Shown one piece after another: positions 42,607-54,678 of a DNA stretch of 64,000 nt. Positions within the stretch are counted from its first letter, which is position 1, and every line of letters starts with the position of its first letter. Below the pieces are notes generated by a model that saw only the letters and a list, made by a program, of their open reading frames with translations, searched no databases and was not told the origin of the DNA. A program made the translations under genes and the position numbers. This DNA is from Larimichthys crocea (lineage: Eukaryota; Chordata; Actinopteri; Sciaenidae), in the NCBI RefSeq assembly GCF_000972845.2, contig NC_040018.1, positions 7,561,266-7,625,265 of the forward strand. The letters run 5' to 3'.

Positions 42607-43510
42607 GCCTCATTGAGCAGGTTGGTCCATTGCTGCGATACGTTAACGCGTCCGCCATATTGGATAAGGCAGATCTGCCCGTAAATTAATACAAGGAAAT
42701 GGACTGAACTTAATAAAGCGCCTTTCTACAAAGTTCTTTAAGTTAATGCCTCTTATACACCCATTCACACACACACTAATATATCTGGGGAAACAAACAG
42801 GCACCAAAAACAAGGCAAGGCAAGGCAAGGCAAGTTTATTTGTATAGCACAATTCGTACACAAGGCAATTCATAGTGCTTTACAGAGGCAAGGAAAAACA
42901 TTTGACATTAAGACAAGCAATAACAATAGAAATAAAAAAAATAAAAAGAGAAGAAAATTTAATTAAAAACATCAGAATGTCATTTAAAATCATTAAAACA
43001 GCAAATTTGAAAACAATTTAAAACATTAAACGGATCACTGGATTATGATTAAAAATTCTTTAAAAGTTCTTTAAAAGAGCTCAGCCATAGGCACGTAAAA
43101 AGAGAAAAAATTTTAACCTGGATTTAAAAGTGCTAAGAGTTGGGGCTGATTTCAGTAATTTGCTGGTAGTTTGTTCCAGTTGTGAGCAGCATAACTGCTA
43201 AATGCTGCTTTACCGTGTCTGGTTTGAACTCTGTGCTCCACTATCTGACCTGAGTCAGTAGATCTCAACGTATGTAACTTTTAAAGTGATGATTATAAAT
43301 GTTTACTCCTTATGTAAGCACCAAACCAACGTATGTATTTTTCTAATGTTGAGTGTTTACAGCTACTAATGTGTGTAACACTGTTACTGTGATGATACAT
43401 CTTGAAATATTTATATATAACATTTAATCTGCGTCTATAATAATGAAATGTAGATGTGACATGAGGGTTTTCTGAATAAAGAGCACTAACGTGTACATTA
43501 CACGTGAACA
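42607..43510. mobile_element. Arm and centre of fold-back-like element, copy 2
   Basis: The 42607-42800 stretch repeats the arm of copy 1 (CCGCCATATTGGATAAGGCA, AAAGCGCCTTTCTAC, ATACACCCATTCACAC). The centre continues at 43265-43510 (CAACGTATGTAACTTTTAAA to AACGTGTACATTACA), interrupted by a separate insertion at 42810-43265. The right inverted arm is missing, leaving only a remnant ACATATATACATACATATAG. Confidence 0.75.
42810..43265. mobile_element. Retroposed repeat of the GGCAAGTTTATTTGTATAGC type
   Basis: (GGCAA)n followed by AAGTTTATTTGTATAGCACA, CAAGGCAATTCATAGTGCTT and an A-rich body. This common fish repeat splits the centre of the fold-back-like copy exactly where copy 1 reads uninterrupted CACCGAAAACAACGTATG. 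The repeat ends near GTAGATCT. Confidence 0.75.
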
Positions 43511-44464
43511 TATATACATACATATAGTACACACACACACACACACACAGGGACAGGAGAGAAAGCAGTGAAGACGATAGAGGAGTGTGGTGTAAAAATA
43601 TTTTTTACACTACTGTATACCAAAAACATTTTGGTTTTATTTGTCCAGGTGTCAGTGGTGGGCATTAACAAAGCACATTTACTTGAGTGCTGTTATTTAA
43701 TTTCTACTTTGTGTGTGTGTGTTTATATAAATATAAAAAAATAAAATGTCTGTCCTTTTTTTAAAATTTCTATGCTTGGGTTTTTATAGGCGTTTCTATC
43801 TGCTTTGTGTAGCAGAGTGGTTCTTCAAGCAAGTTAGTGCATTCATTGGGTGGTTTCAGGGATTTTACAACTCTAAATGCAGTTGGCTAGAGCAAATTAT
43901 TGAAATTCAAGTGATATATGCGTTCAAATACAAATCACAAGTAAAAACAGAGCTAAATTTGCCTGAATTATAAAAGGAAAAAGGAAGGGAGCCCGAAAGA
44001 GCCGGCCCTTCTTGGTGAGCTGAGCCAAATGATCCGGCTCACTAAAAAGAGCCGGAATTCCCATCACTAGACCCGTTACCACTCGACAGCTGCGCAGGGG
44101 GGGGGGGGCACGGCCAACAGCCAGCGTTACATGTCGCGTCAGCTCCAGGACTGGGTTTAAATGTCCGTCTGTGGCGTTTTATCCTCCGGTGGACAAACTT
44201 TTCTTCCATGAGTGGTCTTTGCCGTTCAGTCCTCGTTGAGACGGGAGTGAGAGTGCACGTGACAGATCCCTGGGTTAAGAGTGGTACGGTCCACGGAGAG
44301 GAGTCCTGTCATGGATCATTTCCTCCTTAATGTGTTTATTAATGTTTGATTCTGATGATCGACACTGAACATGCTCAGTCACTAAAGATGAAGCAGCGCA
44401 GATACAGTATAACTTTATATAAAAACTATATATAAACTCAAGTTTAGTCACATCTGTATCTTGC

Positions 44465-45118
44465 ACTTTGTTAATTTATTAATTGCACCACCTGTACATT
44501 ATGCTCCCATAAGTTATTTGTATATAATCTGCCCATAACTACTGCCCACATTGTTTTCACTGTACATACTCTGCATATAATTATCTGTACATACTCTGCA
44601 CATAGCTATACACACCTTACACCTTTGCACTACTGTAAATACTGCATTTAGCTGTATCTATTGCACTTTTCTATTTGCACTTCTGATTCAGACCTGGACT
44701 AAAAGGCTGGTCAACAGCCTGTACCCCAATGCAATAAGACTGTTAAATTCACAAGGGCTGCTAGGATAACTGCTTGTTCATATTATGGTATCTATTTATT
44801 TATTTATTCATATTTTCAGTATGGGGATGGGGAGCCTGTCTGTTTATGCATGGGACATTTGCATGACATGCAAATGTCACTTTATCCTGTCACTTATCTT
44901 TTTTGCACTTTAAGGGGAACTGGAGAGGGGGGCACTGGCACTTTTTTTGTAAATGTAACTACTGCTCTGTGTTGTGCTCCACACACAATTTCGTTGCCTT
45001 TGGACAATAACAATAAACTCTTGAATTGAATTGAATTGAATAGATGCTAAACTGCATTTCGTTGCCTTGTATTTATACATGTGGAATGACAATAAAGTTG
45101 AATCTAATCTAATCTAAA
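44465..45118 (+). repeat. LINE 3' end with (GAATT)n and (AATCT)n tails
   Basis: The plus strand has a short C-terminal-like peptide (SLYPNAIRLLNS, then stop), followed by a TTGCACTTTAAGGGGAACTG-type untranslated end, TTCGTTGCCTTTGGACAATA and tandem GAATT, then AATCT repeats. It looks like the 3' end of a CR1/L2-related LINE, or two such ends. Only the 3' part is present. Confidence 0.55.
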
Positions 45119-47044
45119 AAAATGTTCCGACTAACATATATAGACACATTTACATGATGTTCAGGGTGTTCCCAATCGGCCATCTCCCTCCATAAAATTT
45201 ATTTAAATATACTGTACTGTATTTGCACAACAAAAAAAGCAAAAGAAACACTAATCACTATTGTTATTATTAAGTAAATATTAAACAATAACACACAATT
45301 GGATTCACCTGGGCAGCAATATACAACAACAACAACAACAACAACACAACAACAACAACAATAATAATAATAATAGCAAAAATAACAACTTGTAGCACTT
45401 TTTAAAAACAAGTGTTTCACAAAATACTGACTAATGTAAAAATGCAAGTGCAATAGATTGAGAAGAAGATTTAACAGATGAAAAATAAAAGAACAAGAAC
45501 AACCAAAATAAATCAATTAAAGAAAGTGCAACTCTAAAATAAAAATAAAATTAAAATAAAGTGTTTTCCAGAGTAAATTAAATGAAGATAAAGAGCACAG
45601 CTTGCTTGCTGGCAGGACGATCCAGAGTGGAGAAGCACTGACTGCAAAGGTTCGGCCTCGACTAACTTCGACTTCGACTAATAGAGACCTACCAGAGGAT
45701 CTCAGGCTGCACTTAAGGTTGTATGATGTCAGCCATTCAGAAATACAGTCAAGAGTCAATCTCAGGATCACATGGTCGATAAAATCTTAAAATACAATCA
45801 ACAAATATAAAAGCAACCAATGAAGAGATGCTAAAAATAAGATTATGTGCATTCTTCTCCTGAATCTTGTTAGTAGTAACAGCTCAGTGCCACCATGACC
45901 CACTCTTAATTCGGACTGAAATTAATTAGACGCCATTGCCATTTATATCATCAGTGAACCGTTCTGCTATCACTTCTTCCAAGACCTTGGCCAAGAGTGG
46001 AAGATGTGGAGATTGAATAGTCTCATAAGTGGAAGAATTGTTAACTGAAAACACTCAGACACCCACCAGAGGCGTGAGAAGAATTCATTAAGGCGAGTGT
46101 AAACAGACAATATCAATATATCAATAATATCTTTATCTTTGGTTTGGAACAAAATCCTGAATTTATCTGGATGTGAGCAAAATGTGTTAAAGTAAGGAGG
46201 AATAATAAAGTTTTAAACCCTGTTTAAGACAAAATATCAGCTAAAAATGATGTTGATGCTACTGGAGTATTTTTACCTCTAATTTGAAGGTTTTCATGAG
46301 ATCCCTCAGCTTTGAGGTCAGTGAGAGGTTTTGTGGTCCTCCATTTGCCTTCTACAAGTTTTCTTCAGTGGGTGTAATTCTTCATTTGATCAAAGCTGAG
46401 ATGTGTCAGTATGTCTAAAATATTTACATACAAGTAGTAGTATTAAATGAATCAGGAATGTCAGTAGGATGCATTGGTTGGTGGAGATGGAGAAGACTTA
46501 CCTGCTGAAGATTTAAAATGCAAAGTTTTTAAGTTTTTAAGCGATAAAGTGGTCAGTATTGTCAGCACTGGCACATCTATTTGCAAAGATGGCGAGTCTT
46601 TCTGTGGGAGAGAAAGTTTAATCCTGGGTAACGTCACTGTTGAGTGAGCAGGAGAGAGACTTAATGAAAAGCTTTCCTAGAGAGGCGACAACATGCTGTC
46701 TGTCAGGTCTGCCAGCATCACAAACAAGTTCGACAGCAGGAGAATGTCATCAACTCTGCCAGATGACAGTAGCTCACAAGGGTGTTTCCTCTTGAGGAAC
46801 AATCAAACCCCTGCAAAACAACTCCAATAAACCACAGCCACAACCATAAAACTCTCTGCTCAAAGCGTAAATAAAAAGTAAATTTATAGTTTGTAAATAA
46901 ATAGTTTGTGTATCGCCTTGAAGTGTTATGTGTATAACTAGGCACCTTGGCCACTGGAATGGTAACTATCATTGAAAATACAGTATGTTACCATGAACTA
47001 CACTTCTAACAGAAACTTTTTAAATAAGCTCTTGCACCTTTTTC
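45119..47044. other. Intergenic sequence between celf1 and mtfmt
   Basis: AT-rich, with an (AAC)n/(AAT)n run at 45323-45375. No exon, RNA gene or further clear mobile element recognised. Confidence 0.6.
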
Positions 47045-47475
47045 AGCCCAAGGACCCCTTGGACGAGACAAACAGAACACAGACCCCCACATATGTAATT
47101 AACTTTTTTTAAAAAATGTTTCACATTTTTAGTCTGGCTTATAATAACTTTTGTATTTACTTTATTCAACCTTATTTACCTATTTAAATACATATATGGG
47201 GTTTTAGCCTATATGTGTTAAAAAAATTATATATTATTATAAATATTAGTGGTTATTAAATGCCAAGAGCTGTGCTCTCGAGCTGTTTGGATATGTGCAC
47301 TGATTCATCCGATTGGAGTGCAAATACCTCTGCTGTTTGTAGTTTCTCAATCACCCTCACATTCACCATTATTTGGGTGAAAATTGTCAATAATTATGAC
47401 AAAAATTGGCAGACCCCGTGCAGTACCTCTGCAGACCTCCTAGGGGTTGTGGACCCTTGGTTGAAGACCCCTGGG
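47045..47475. mobile_element. hAT-Charlie-like element, degraded
   Basis: Starts CCAAGGACCCCTTGGACGAG and ends CCTAGGGGTTGTGGACCCTT...AGACCCCTGGGC, the pattern of a vertebrate hAT-Charlie-type element with ACCCCTGG-rich ends. No clean target duplication found. Confidence 0.6.
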
Positions 47476-47610
47476 CTCTTCTATACAATGCTATTACATT
47501 CAAGACAAGTTCAAGTACATTCAAGTTAATAAAATCTCACATAACAATCCAAACTAAATATTAAATGTAGAGTTCATGATTTTTCCTGGTATCAGCCATC
47601 AGTACATTCA

Positions 47611-47616
47611 TTTATT
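47611..47616 (-). terminator. mtfmt: Candidate polyadenylation signal of mtfmt
   Basis: AATAAA on the minus strand, 153 bases after the mtfmt stop codon, in AT-rich sequence. Confidence 0.45.
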
Positions 47617-47768
47617 TCAAGTGTACAGTATAAATACATTAGATGTACTGTAGGCCTTCACATAGATGTCTTAAAACAGACAAGAGTAACACATGAAATA
47701 CAGTAAACTCCATTAGCTGGTGTCATCTGCAGCGTTCATGTCAAAGGAAGAAAATGATTGTTGTGGCG

Positions 47769-50700
47769 TCACAACGTCAAGTTCTTTCTCATCTGATGAG
47801 TCTGACTTTCTCTTCTTTTACTAACAAACAGTCCTTCAGCTGTCTGATGCAGGTAGCCATTATAGAAGTCAGCTGCTGTCAGCCTTTTTTTCAGGAGCAC
47901 CGCCTTGAATCCCACCCAGCCATCCTGGAACAGAAAACAGACAAACACAAATATTTGAGCCACAAGAAAAATATGTGACTGACATGAATCTAAATGAAGA
48001 GTGGGACAGAAGGCAGCGCTGCTGTCTTTATCTGAAACAGAGAGGTGAGCCTTTATCATCATTATCTGTTCTTTTCATTAGATTTTAGTCAAGTCATCTT
48101 TTTTACACATTTGCTCGTTTTCATTCACTGTTGATGCTCTTTGCTGTTCATACAAATTCCTGATGAATTCAGCATAACACACTCACTACTCTGTTAAGAA
48201 CATGTTTCTTTTTTTTAAAGCTAAAAAACATTCACATTCATAGACTCGAGAGGTAAAGTACCTCCTTTTCCTTGAAGCTTGAGGTGAAACATCTATAGCA
48301 AGAGTTCACTTTCACAGACTGTACATTAACAGCAGTTGAAAACACAAAGTATAGAACAAGAGACATTGACATTGTTCATGAATGAAAAAAAATATTTCCT
48401 GGCATATCTATGCCTTTATTATGGTTAAGAGTAGAGATGACAGGTGAGGGAAAGATTCCAACAAAGTTCCCGGGCCAGACTTGGACAGTTTACTCATATA
48501 TAATATGAGTGATTATTTCATACTTTCAATGTCTTAAATGTTAATCTACCATGTAGAAAATAATAAAAAATAAACCATTGAATGTGACCGTAACATTATA
48601 TTTGGCCTGCTGACTACATTACAGTACATTACAGTTCTTATTGTGAACACTTGGTGTCACCAGCCTCTTACATGCCAAACAGGCTTTTGCCAATCAGTCA
48701 CAAGACTTCTGGTTGTGAAACCCTTGAAACACCCGGATGATTCTGTTTGTTTCAGTTTTGTTGTTGTGGAGGGACTACAACAGGACGTGCAGTTGGACTT
48801 TACTGAAATGTAATGAGATGTATATTCTGCTTAGTTATCTTCAACGGCTGTGTTGACTTGAGTTTGAGACACCCCTGCTTCAATATGATATGAAGCTGTG
48901 CTGGTCATGTTTCTCATCTGAGTGACATTTTATCTGACATTATAAAAACACACATTCAAAAGAACTAATATAATCTGATGGTCTTTTTTAAAGAGAAATG
49001 TTTCTATGTGAATGTAAAGAGGGACATGCCTGCAGGTTTAGGTCATGGTCAGTACTCAACTAATTAAATGTGAGTTGGACGGAGTTGGACAGACCTTACA
49101 GCAGACAGCCAGAGTGTTGGTCTCCTTCTGATAGCTCACTGAGCCAGGGACCGGCCTCCTCCTTTCGTCTGCAAACATGTGAGTGACATATGACAGCTCA
49201 ACACAGACGCAGCAATCTTCTGGACTATTGCATGACCACCTACTGTTTGTTGTGGCAGACACACGTGTCAAACAGAACTTGATTTCAAGCCTCTTGATTG
49301 GATATGTCATACTTCAGAGCATTATGGGACTCTATGAGGGTGCATCAGCTTGGAACGGTGCTACGCTTAAAGCACCAAAAGCCGATGGCCATGCAGTTTC
49401 ATTATATTCTAGATAAAGCAGACACCTCTACAGCCAATATCTCCAAAATACTACAGGTAGGAGTAAAACTACATATTTTAATTTTGAGGGGGGGTCCTTT
49501 AAGGAATCTATTCTAATGTGAAGACATCCTCAAATGCACAACACTGATTGTACCAACACAAACAGGCACAAGTGGTTGTTCATATCCCTGTTTACAGGTC
49601 TGGGTCGAGAATTCCCTCAGCATCACCGGGTTTTCTTTACAAACTCACTCTGGCACTGTACTTGTGGAAAACTTACCTGATAATGAAATGTGACACTTTC
49701 CTACAAAATCCAGAAGTTTTACCGTCCTGCCCATCCATAAGGTCCTCAAAGGCATCTGATGGCAGATACAAGCATCATGTCAGTGACATTCAACAGAGTC
49801 TTCCATTGCTCAAACCAAATAACAGTCCAGATCCATTACCCAAGATCCAAGGGCACGATACAGACGATCGATTTGGTCACAAGTCTGCTCCTCCCACACC
49901 ATCCAGCTCATGGACGCGTTGAGTTTTGGGGCTGTTGAAAGAACTTAAATGTGTAAATCGGGAGAATTCCTCTCGTTTTATATTTTGCATGTAGTCAGTC
50001 TTACGTACCAAATGTAACACCCGTCTGTCTTTGCTCCCTTTTATGAGCCATTCTCTCAGACAGTGTCATCAACGTATCCATCAGCTGCAATCCAGAAGAC
50101 AAACAGTCATGTTACCATCTCGTTAGGAAGCACATGAGGTAACTAGCTCCAGGTACGTTCCACCAACTCACCAGATGTGCTCCCTTGGTGGCAAGGATCG
50201 CTCCGAGCTCATCAGCGGTACATTTCTCTGGGACCTGATGGAGCTCCTGGTTGAGAATAGGCCCCACGTCAAACCTGAGATGTGAAGACATTTTGAATCT
50301 GTTTTTGTTTGAAAGAAGATAATAACAGGAAGAACACTGAGAGGTTTTCCTGCTGTATACCTGTGAGGACGGATCTGGATAACGGTGACTCCCGTCACGG
50401 TGTCGCCGTGCATGATGGTGTGGAAGATGGGTGCTGGACCTCGCCACCTCGGCAACAGGCTGGGGTGAATATTTAAAATCCCGCTGCACAGACGCACATT
50501 CAGTTAAGAACTGAAACAGCTACTGAAACTGGTTGTACCATGATTAACTGGGACTGAACTAGTCCAGATGTTAAGTAAGATGAGTGGCCAATAATCTAAG
50601 AGCTCCATGTGCATTAGTTTTCTGGCTGACATGAGCCACTTGGCATCATAGCACATCATTATACAAGCTAAATATATGAATATATAGAAATAGAATATAA

Positions 50701-53472
50701 TAAAATGATAGTCCATGCCGATTAAACAGCATGACTATACACAGGTGTGTCTTGGACTGTCAATATAAAAAGGACACTGCAGTTTCATTTGGAAAAAAAA
50801 AAAAGAACATTTATTGGGTACTCAACTGTAGCTATTTCACAAAGAGAAAATAATCTGTAGCCCTGCATCAAACACAAATTACTAAAGTTTTGCATTTATT
50901 TATTTGCAACATATTTGCAAACTATACGGCTCTTCTTATAAATCTACAGCCTGCAGTGTGAGCAGTCAGATGACCAGACCAGGTTGTGAAGAAGTTGGCA
51001 GACAGACAGGAAAACTGAACGACACTGTGATAAATGTTCACAACAGAAGATTGGGGAAGAGCATGTTTAAAAGCGCGAAAGAATTCAATTAACACAAGGT
51101 TAAAATTGATTCAGTATAAGTGGTTAATGAGGGTTTATATAACCCCTGCAAAACTTCACCATACATCCCGGATGTTTGTGTTAAATGTCTGACTGAAAAG
51201 GGAACTTTGATTGACTGCCTATGGGAATGCTCTAAGATTTTGGTATTTTGGGAAAATGTAGTTAAATGTTTATCACGGATGGTTAAGTGTAACATTCCTT
51301 TGACGTCAACAATCTGTATACTTGGAATATACCCCAAAGACTCCATCAGAACAACGAAGCAATCGAAGATGGTTGACTTTGGAGATCTCCATGCAAGGAG
51401 AGTGATTGCATTATACTGGAAAAATGTAGATCCAGCATCACTGGCAATATGGAAGAAGGAGTTGACGACTTGTCTTGGACTGGAGAGATTGACATACATT
51501 GTTAAAGGTAAACAGGAGGAGTTTGCTTGTATTTGGGAATCATATGTCATTTTTGACCAATGAAACGGATAACACTGACTGAATAACAGGTTATGAAATG
51601 ATCCTGCCTTTTTTTTTTTACTCCATTAGTTTGATGTCTTTTGTCACTGTCCATTTGATTTATTTCTTTTTCTTTGTCTGTGTGAATGAGTGGCAGTTCG
51701 AGGGGATATAAATGAAAATGTTTGTAAATTTGTCATAAAGTTCGATATGCACTTGAAACTTCAATAAATATATTGAATATTGTTGAAAAAAATGTTCATT
51801 TACAGTCCACATTTTGTTTTATCTTCCAAATACGTTTGTCTGAACGTCTGACTGCTTGTGTTTCCTGATCATTCTAAATTATTTTTAGCGACGTGGCTGC
51901 ATGCTGAGATCTCTGTCAGTACTTTGGGGAGTACAATTTAATCTTAACTTCTTCTTTAAAGCCTGAATAAGTGACCTCCAATGGCGACTGTGATATTTTA
52001 AGATTTCAAGACAATTAGGCCTTTTACAATAATTGCATTATCATTTAATATATGATATGATCATATACCAATATGTAAAAACAGCAGGGTTTTCCCTACC
52101 ATTGTTCTATTGCCTGTTAAGGACCGAATGACTCGGTCAATGGCATAAAATGACAATAACATTGTTCAGCGCAATCATATCATCCGACAAAATCATGGCA
52201 GGCCTAGAGACAACATGATCAGGGCAGAGCAACAGTTCATATGTTTAAAACAAATGAAGCTCACTGTGGAAACTTGTTGATCAGTCTCTCAGGCAGCAAA
52301 CAGCCAAAAGACACCACCACCCCGACATCAAACCGTCCGTCCACATTGTCAGGGGGCCAGCTGTGCAGTGGAAGCTGGTTTTGCTGTGCAAACCTCTTCA
52401 CTGGGACGTCAGCGAACAGCGTGACGACTTCAAGAGACTCCACCACCCCTTCACTGTTGCTCCTACAAACACAACACGGAGGTCAGTTAGCGCGCTCACT
52501 TTCCAAGATCAACAACGACAAACTCTGTGAAGATAAATTAGGAACAGAAAGTGTCTGTGTAATAGCTGATCATGTGAGCAGCATGGTTGTGGTTCCACTC
52601 TTCCGCAGCCCGACTGTCTCTTTAATACCACAAGAGCATCAGTGAGGTCCAACACTGATGTTGGGTCAGTGTTCAAACTACAGGGGTGCTGGGGCGTCAT
52701 TTAAAAGTGTCTTCTATCATTAACGTGTGTGTAACATGACTGACCTGGAAATGTGCTTGATGGTTTTTATATATACAGATACAGTGCTGCTCATAAGTTT
52801 ACATACTCTTACAGAATTCATGGTTTCTTGCCCATTTGTAAGAGAAAATGAATGATGACATTTTTTCCACGTGTGGTTAATGGACAGTTGGAGCCATTTA
52901 TTGTGAAACAAATGTGAGAACTCAATTTAAACCAAAATAAAAACAGAAATGACCCAATTTACCCTGATCAAAAGTCTACAGTTCCTCTTACTTTCCATTT
53001 CTTAATTAGTGTTTGAACAGTGCTGACAGGCATTATCAACTGTACTGATTTGTACAGTTGTACGACCTTTTCTCGCAGATCCTTTGGCAATTGCTTTGCT
53101 TTTCCCATGATTCTGCATCCAAGACATCAGAACAGCACCACATGAGGGATACAAGAGTTTCTCAGGAGTCATAGTATCGCGATATAGCTTACAAATATCG
53201 CAATATTGGTTATAGGCCATATTGTGCAGCCCTACCTCAGGGAGCCTTTTTGTGTGTTGCACTGTTAAACGCTCCGTCTTATACAAGAATAATAAATTCA
53301 ACTTAAACTTTGATGCTTTGAATCCAGTCCTCCTTATTCAAGAGTTCTGTCACGAGTGTACACGGTTGAAATGAGTTGACCTGACTGTGGATAACACACT
53401 GAAGAATTTCAAAATAAAAGCATTTTCATTTTCGGTTTATTTACTGTACCTGATATGAGCAGATATATTATA

Positions 53473-53525
<53 letters not shown>

Positions 53526-53723
53526 GTACCTGCTGTCTGTGAGGACTTTCAGAGACTCCACAGCGAACTGATCGGAGCCGAAGAACAGGAGCCTCCACGG
53601 GGGTCCAGATGAAGACAGCAGCCTGCAGAGCTGTCGCTGTCCCCGGTCAGTCCACCTGCTCCTCCACCCGGCCTGGAGGTGGTGGAGGACTCTGAGAGAA
53701 GCTCGTGCTGTCTTCGTCCACAT
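47769..53723 (-). CDS. mtfmt: Mitochondrial methionyl-tRNA formyltransferase (MTFMT), complete, nine exons
   Basis: Exons (minus): 53723-53530, 52462-52265, 50483-50361, 50274-50172, 50084-50009, 49931-49840, 49755-49677, 49168-49095, 47924-47769; 1095 nt, 364 residues (human 389). The basic N-terminus ([19 protein letters not shown]) fits a mitochondrial presequence, followed by the Rossmann-like start [12 protein letters not shown]. The formyl-donor site is kept: [16 protein letters not shown] (Asn and His), [13 protein letters not shown], and FDVGPIL with the catalytic Asp. The C-terminal OB-like part ([54 protein letters not shown]) binds tRNA. Reaction: transfer of formyl from 10-formyl-tetrahydrofolate to Met-tRNA, making the initiator for mitochondrial translation. 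The donor of exon 8 reads GTCTGT, weak but GT. A minisatellite lies about 200 bases upstream of the start. Confidence 0.96.
51088..51795 (+). pseudogene. 5'-truncated L1-like LINE, C-terminal zinc-binding part
   Basis: In mtfmt intron 2, antisense. The plus strand first reads [21 protein letters not shown], then after a frameshift [36 protein letters not shown] and [13 protein letters not shown], the C-terminal zinc-binding region of fish L1-like pol. Ends in an untranslated stretch with AATAAATATATTGAAT. Truncated at the 5' end, as is usual. Confidence 0.85.
52792..53155 (-). mobile_element. TcMar (ISRm11-like) transposon remnant
   Basis: TA followed by CAGTGCTGCTCATAAGTTTA, a terminal sequence known from a vertebrate TcMar group. 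The minus strand keeps a helix-turn-helix-like stretch ([28 protein letters not shown]) with frameshifts. In mtfmt intron 1; the other end was not found. Confidence 0.7.
53165..53235. mobile_element. Short hAT end fragment
   Basis: TATCGCGATATAGCTT and ATTGTGCAGCCCTA resemble one end of a hAT element adjoining the TcMar remnant. Confidence 0.4.
53478..53524. repeat. (GT)n microsatellite in mtfmt intron 1
   Basis: About 23 GT units on the plus strand, (CA)n on the mtfmt strand, starting five bases inside the intron after the exon 1 donor. Confidence 0.95.
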
Positions 53724-53914
53724 GCTGACACTGTCTCTGTGTGTGTGTGTGTCTGTGTGTGTGTCTGTGTGTGTGTCTGTGTGTCTGTGTGTTCACAGAT
53801 TTGTCCTGAGTGTGTCCACACAAGGAGCCGCCATGTTTTCTGTTGCGCTTCCGTCCACTTCTTCTTCGATGGTTGTTGGCGAACAGGTTTACCGCCCCCT
53901 ACTGGCGCGTGAAT
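53724..53914 (-). promoter_or_regulatory. mtfmt: Likely mtfmt 5' UTR and promoter region
   Basis: Immediately upstream of the mtfmt ATG: a (GTGTCT)n-type run, then a sequence with GGCGGTAAACC and CGGAAGCGC, suggestive of an ETS-like CGGAAG element on the minus strand, common in promoters of mitochondrial genes. The space is short because a minisatellite begins at about 53925. Confidence 0.4.
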
Positions 53915-53924
53915 AGAGACCATA

Positions 53925-54545
53925 GACATATATATACAGACATATATACGAAGACATATATACACAGACATATATACACAGACATATATACGCAGACATA
54001 TATACGCAGACATATATACACAGACATATACACAGGCATATATACGCAGACATATATACGCAGACATATATACACAGACATATACACAGACATATATACG
54101 CAGACATATACACAGACATATATACGCAGACATATATACGCAGACATATATACGCAGACATATATACACAGACATATATACACAGACCTATATACAGACA
54201 TATATATACAGACATATATACACAGACATATATACGTAGACATATATACGCAGACATATATACGTAGACATGTATATACAGACATATATATGCAGACATA
54301 TATACGTAGACATGTATACACAGACATATATATGCAGACATATATACGCAGACATATATACGCAGACATATATACGCAGACATATATATGCAGACATATA
54401 TATGTAGACATATACACAGACATATATACGTAGACATATATACACAGACATATATACGTAGACATATATACACAGACATATATACGTAGACGCCACATTG
54501 AGCGCTGAATTGTATATCGACGTCGCCGCCATTTTGGATGTGGCA
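53925..54545. repeat. 14-bp minisatellite array with partial fold-back arm, copy 3
   Basis: About 40 units of CAGACATATATACG and variants from 53925 to 54486, then GACGCCACATTGAGCGCTGA and CGCCGCCATTTTGGATGTGG, the arm of the fold-back-like family. After 54545 the similarity fades (a weak CTTTACCAAGGTCTTTAA match remains). ORFs up to 265 codons on the minus strand and 207 on the plus strand are products of the repeat, with a 14-residue period. Confidence 0.95.
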
Positions 54546-54631
54546 AAGTGGAGCGCAACCCTTAAGTTGCAGAGTGGCAACACATGGAAAAAGCTGTGCA
54601 AGAGTATTCTTTACCAAGGTCTTTAACTTGG

Positions 54632-54633
<2 letters not shown>

Positions 54634-54674
<41 letters not shown>
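54634..54674. repeat. (CA)n microsatellite
   Basis: About 20 CA units, between the minisatellite and the gpt2-like 3' end. Confidence 0.95.

Positions 54675-54678
<4 letters not shown>

Larger units (their letters stand above)
42045..44073. mobile_element. hAT element (GAGCCGGCTC type) hosting nested insertions
   Basis: The left end (GCGAACGAGTCGGTTCAAAG, AGCCGACTCTTTTAAG, AGGAGCCGGCTCCC) and the right end (AAGAGCCGGCCCTTC, TGATCCGGCTCACTAA, AAGAGCCGGAATTCCCATCA) are recognisable as the two ends of one hAT family. The 2 kb between them is filled by the fold-back-like minisatellite element (copy 2) and a retroposed repeat inside that. The pairing of the ends is inferred from family resemblance and orientation; the very first bases on the left are degraded. 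Confidence 0.65.

Noticed and set aside
42255..42684. ORFs of 86-115 residues full of YMSVYICL repeats
   Set aside because: Same minisatellite effect; not genes.
51120..51563. 147-codon ORF as a host gene
   Set aside because: L1-like zinc-binding end, frameshifted upstream, antisense in an mtfmt intron.
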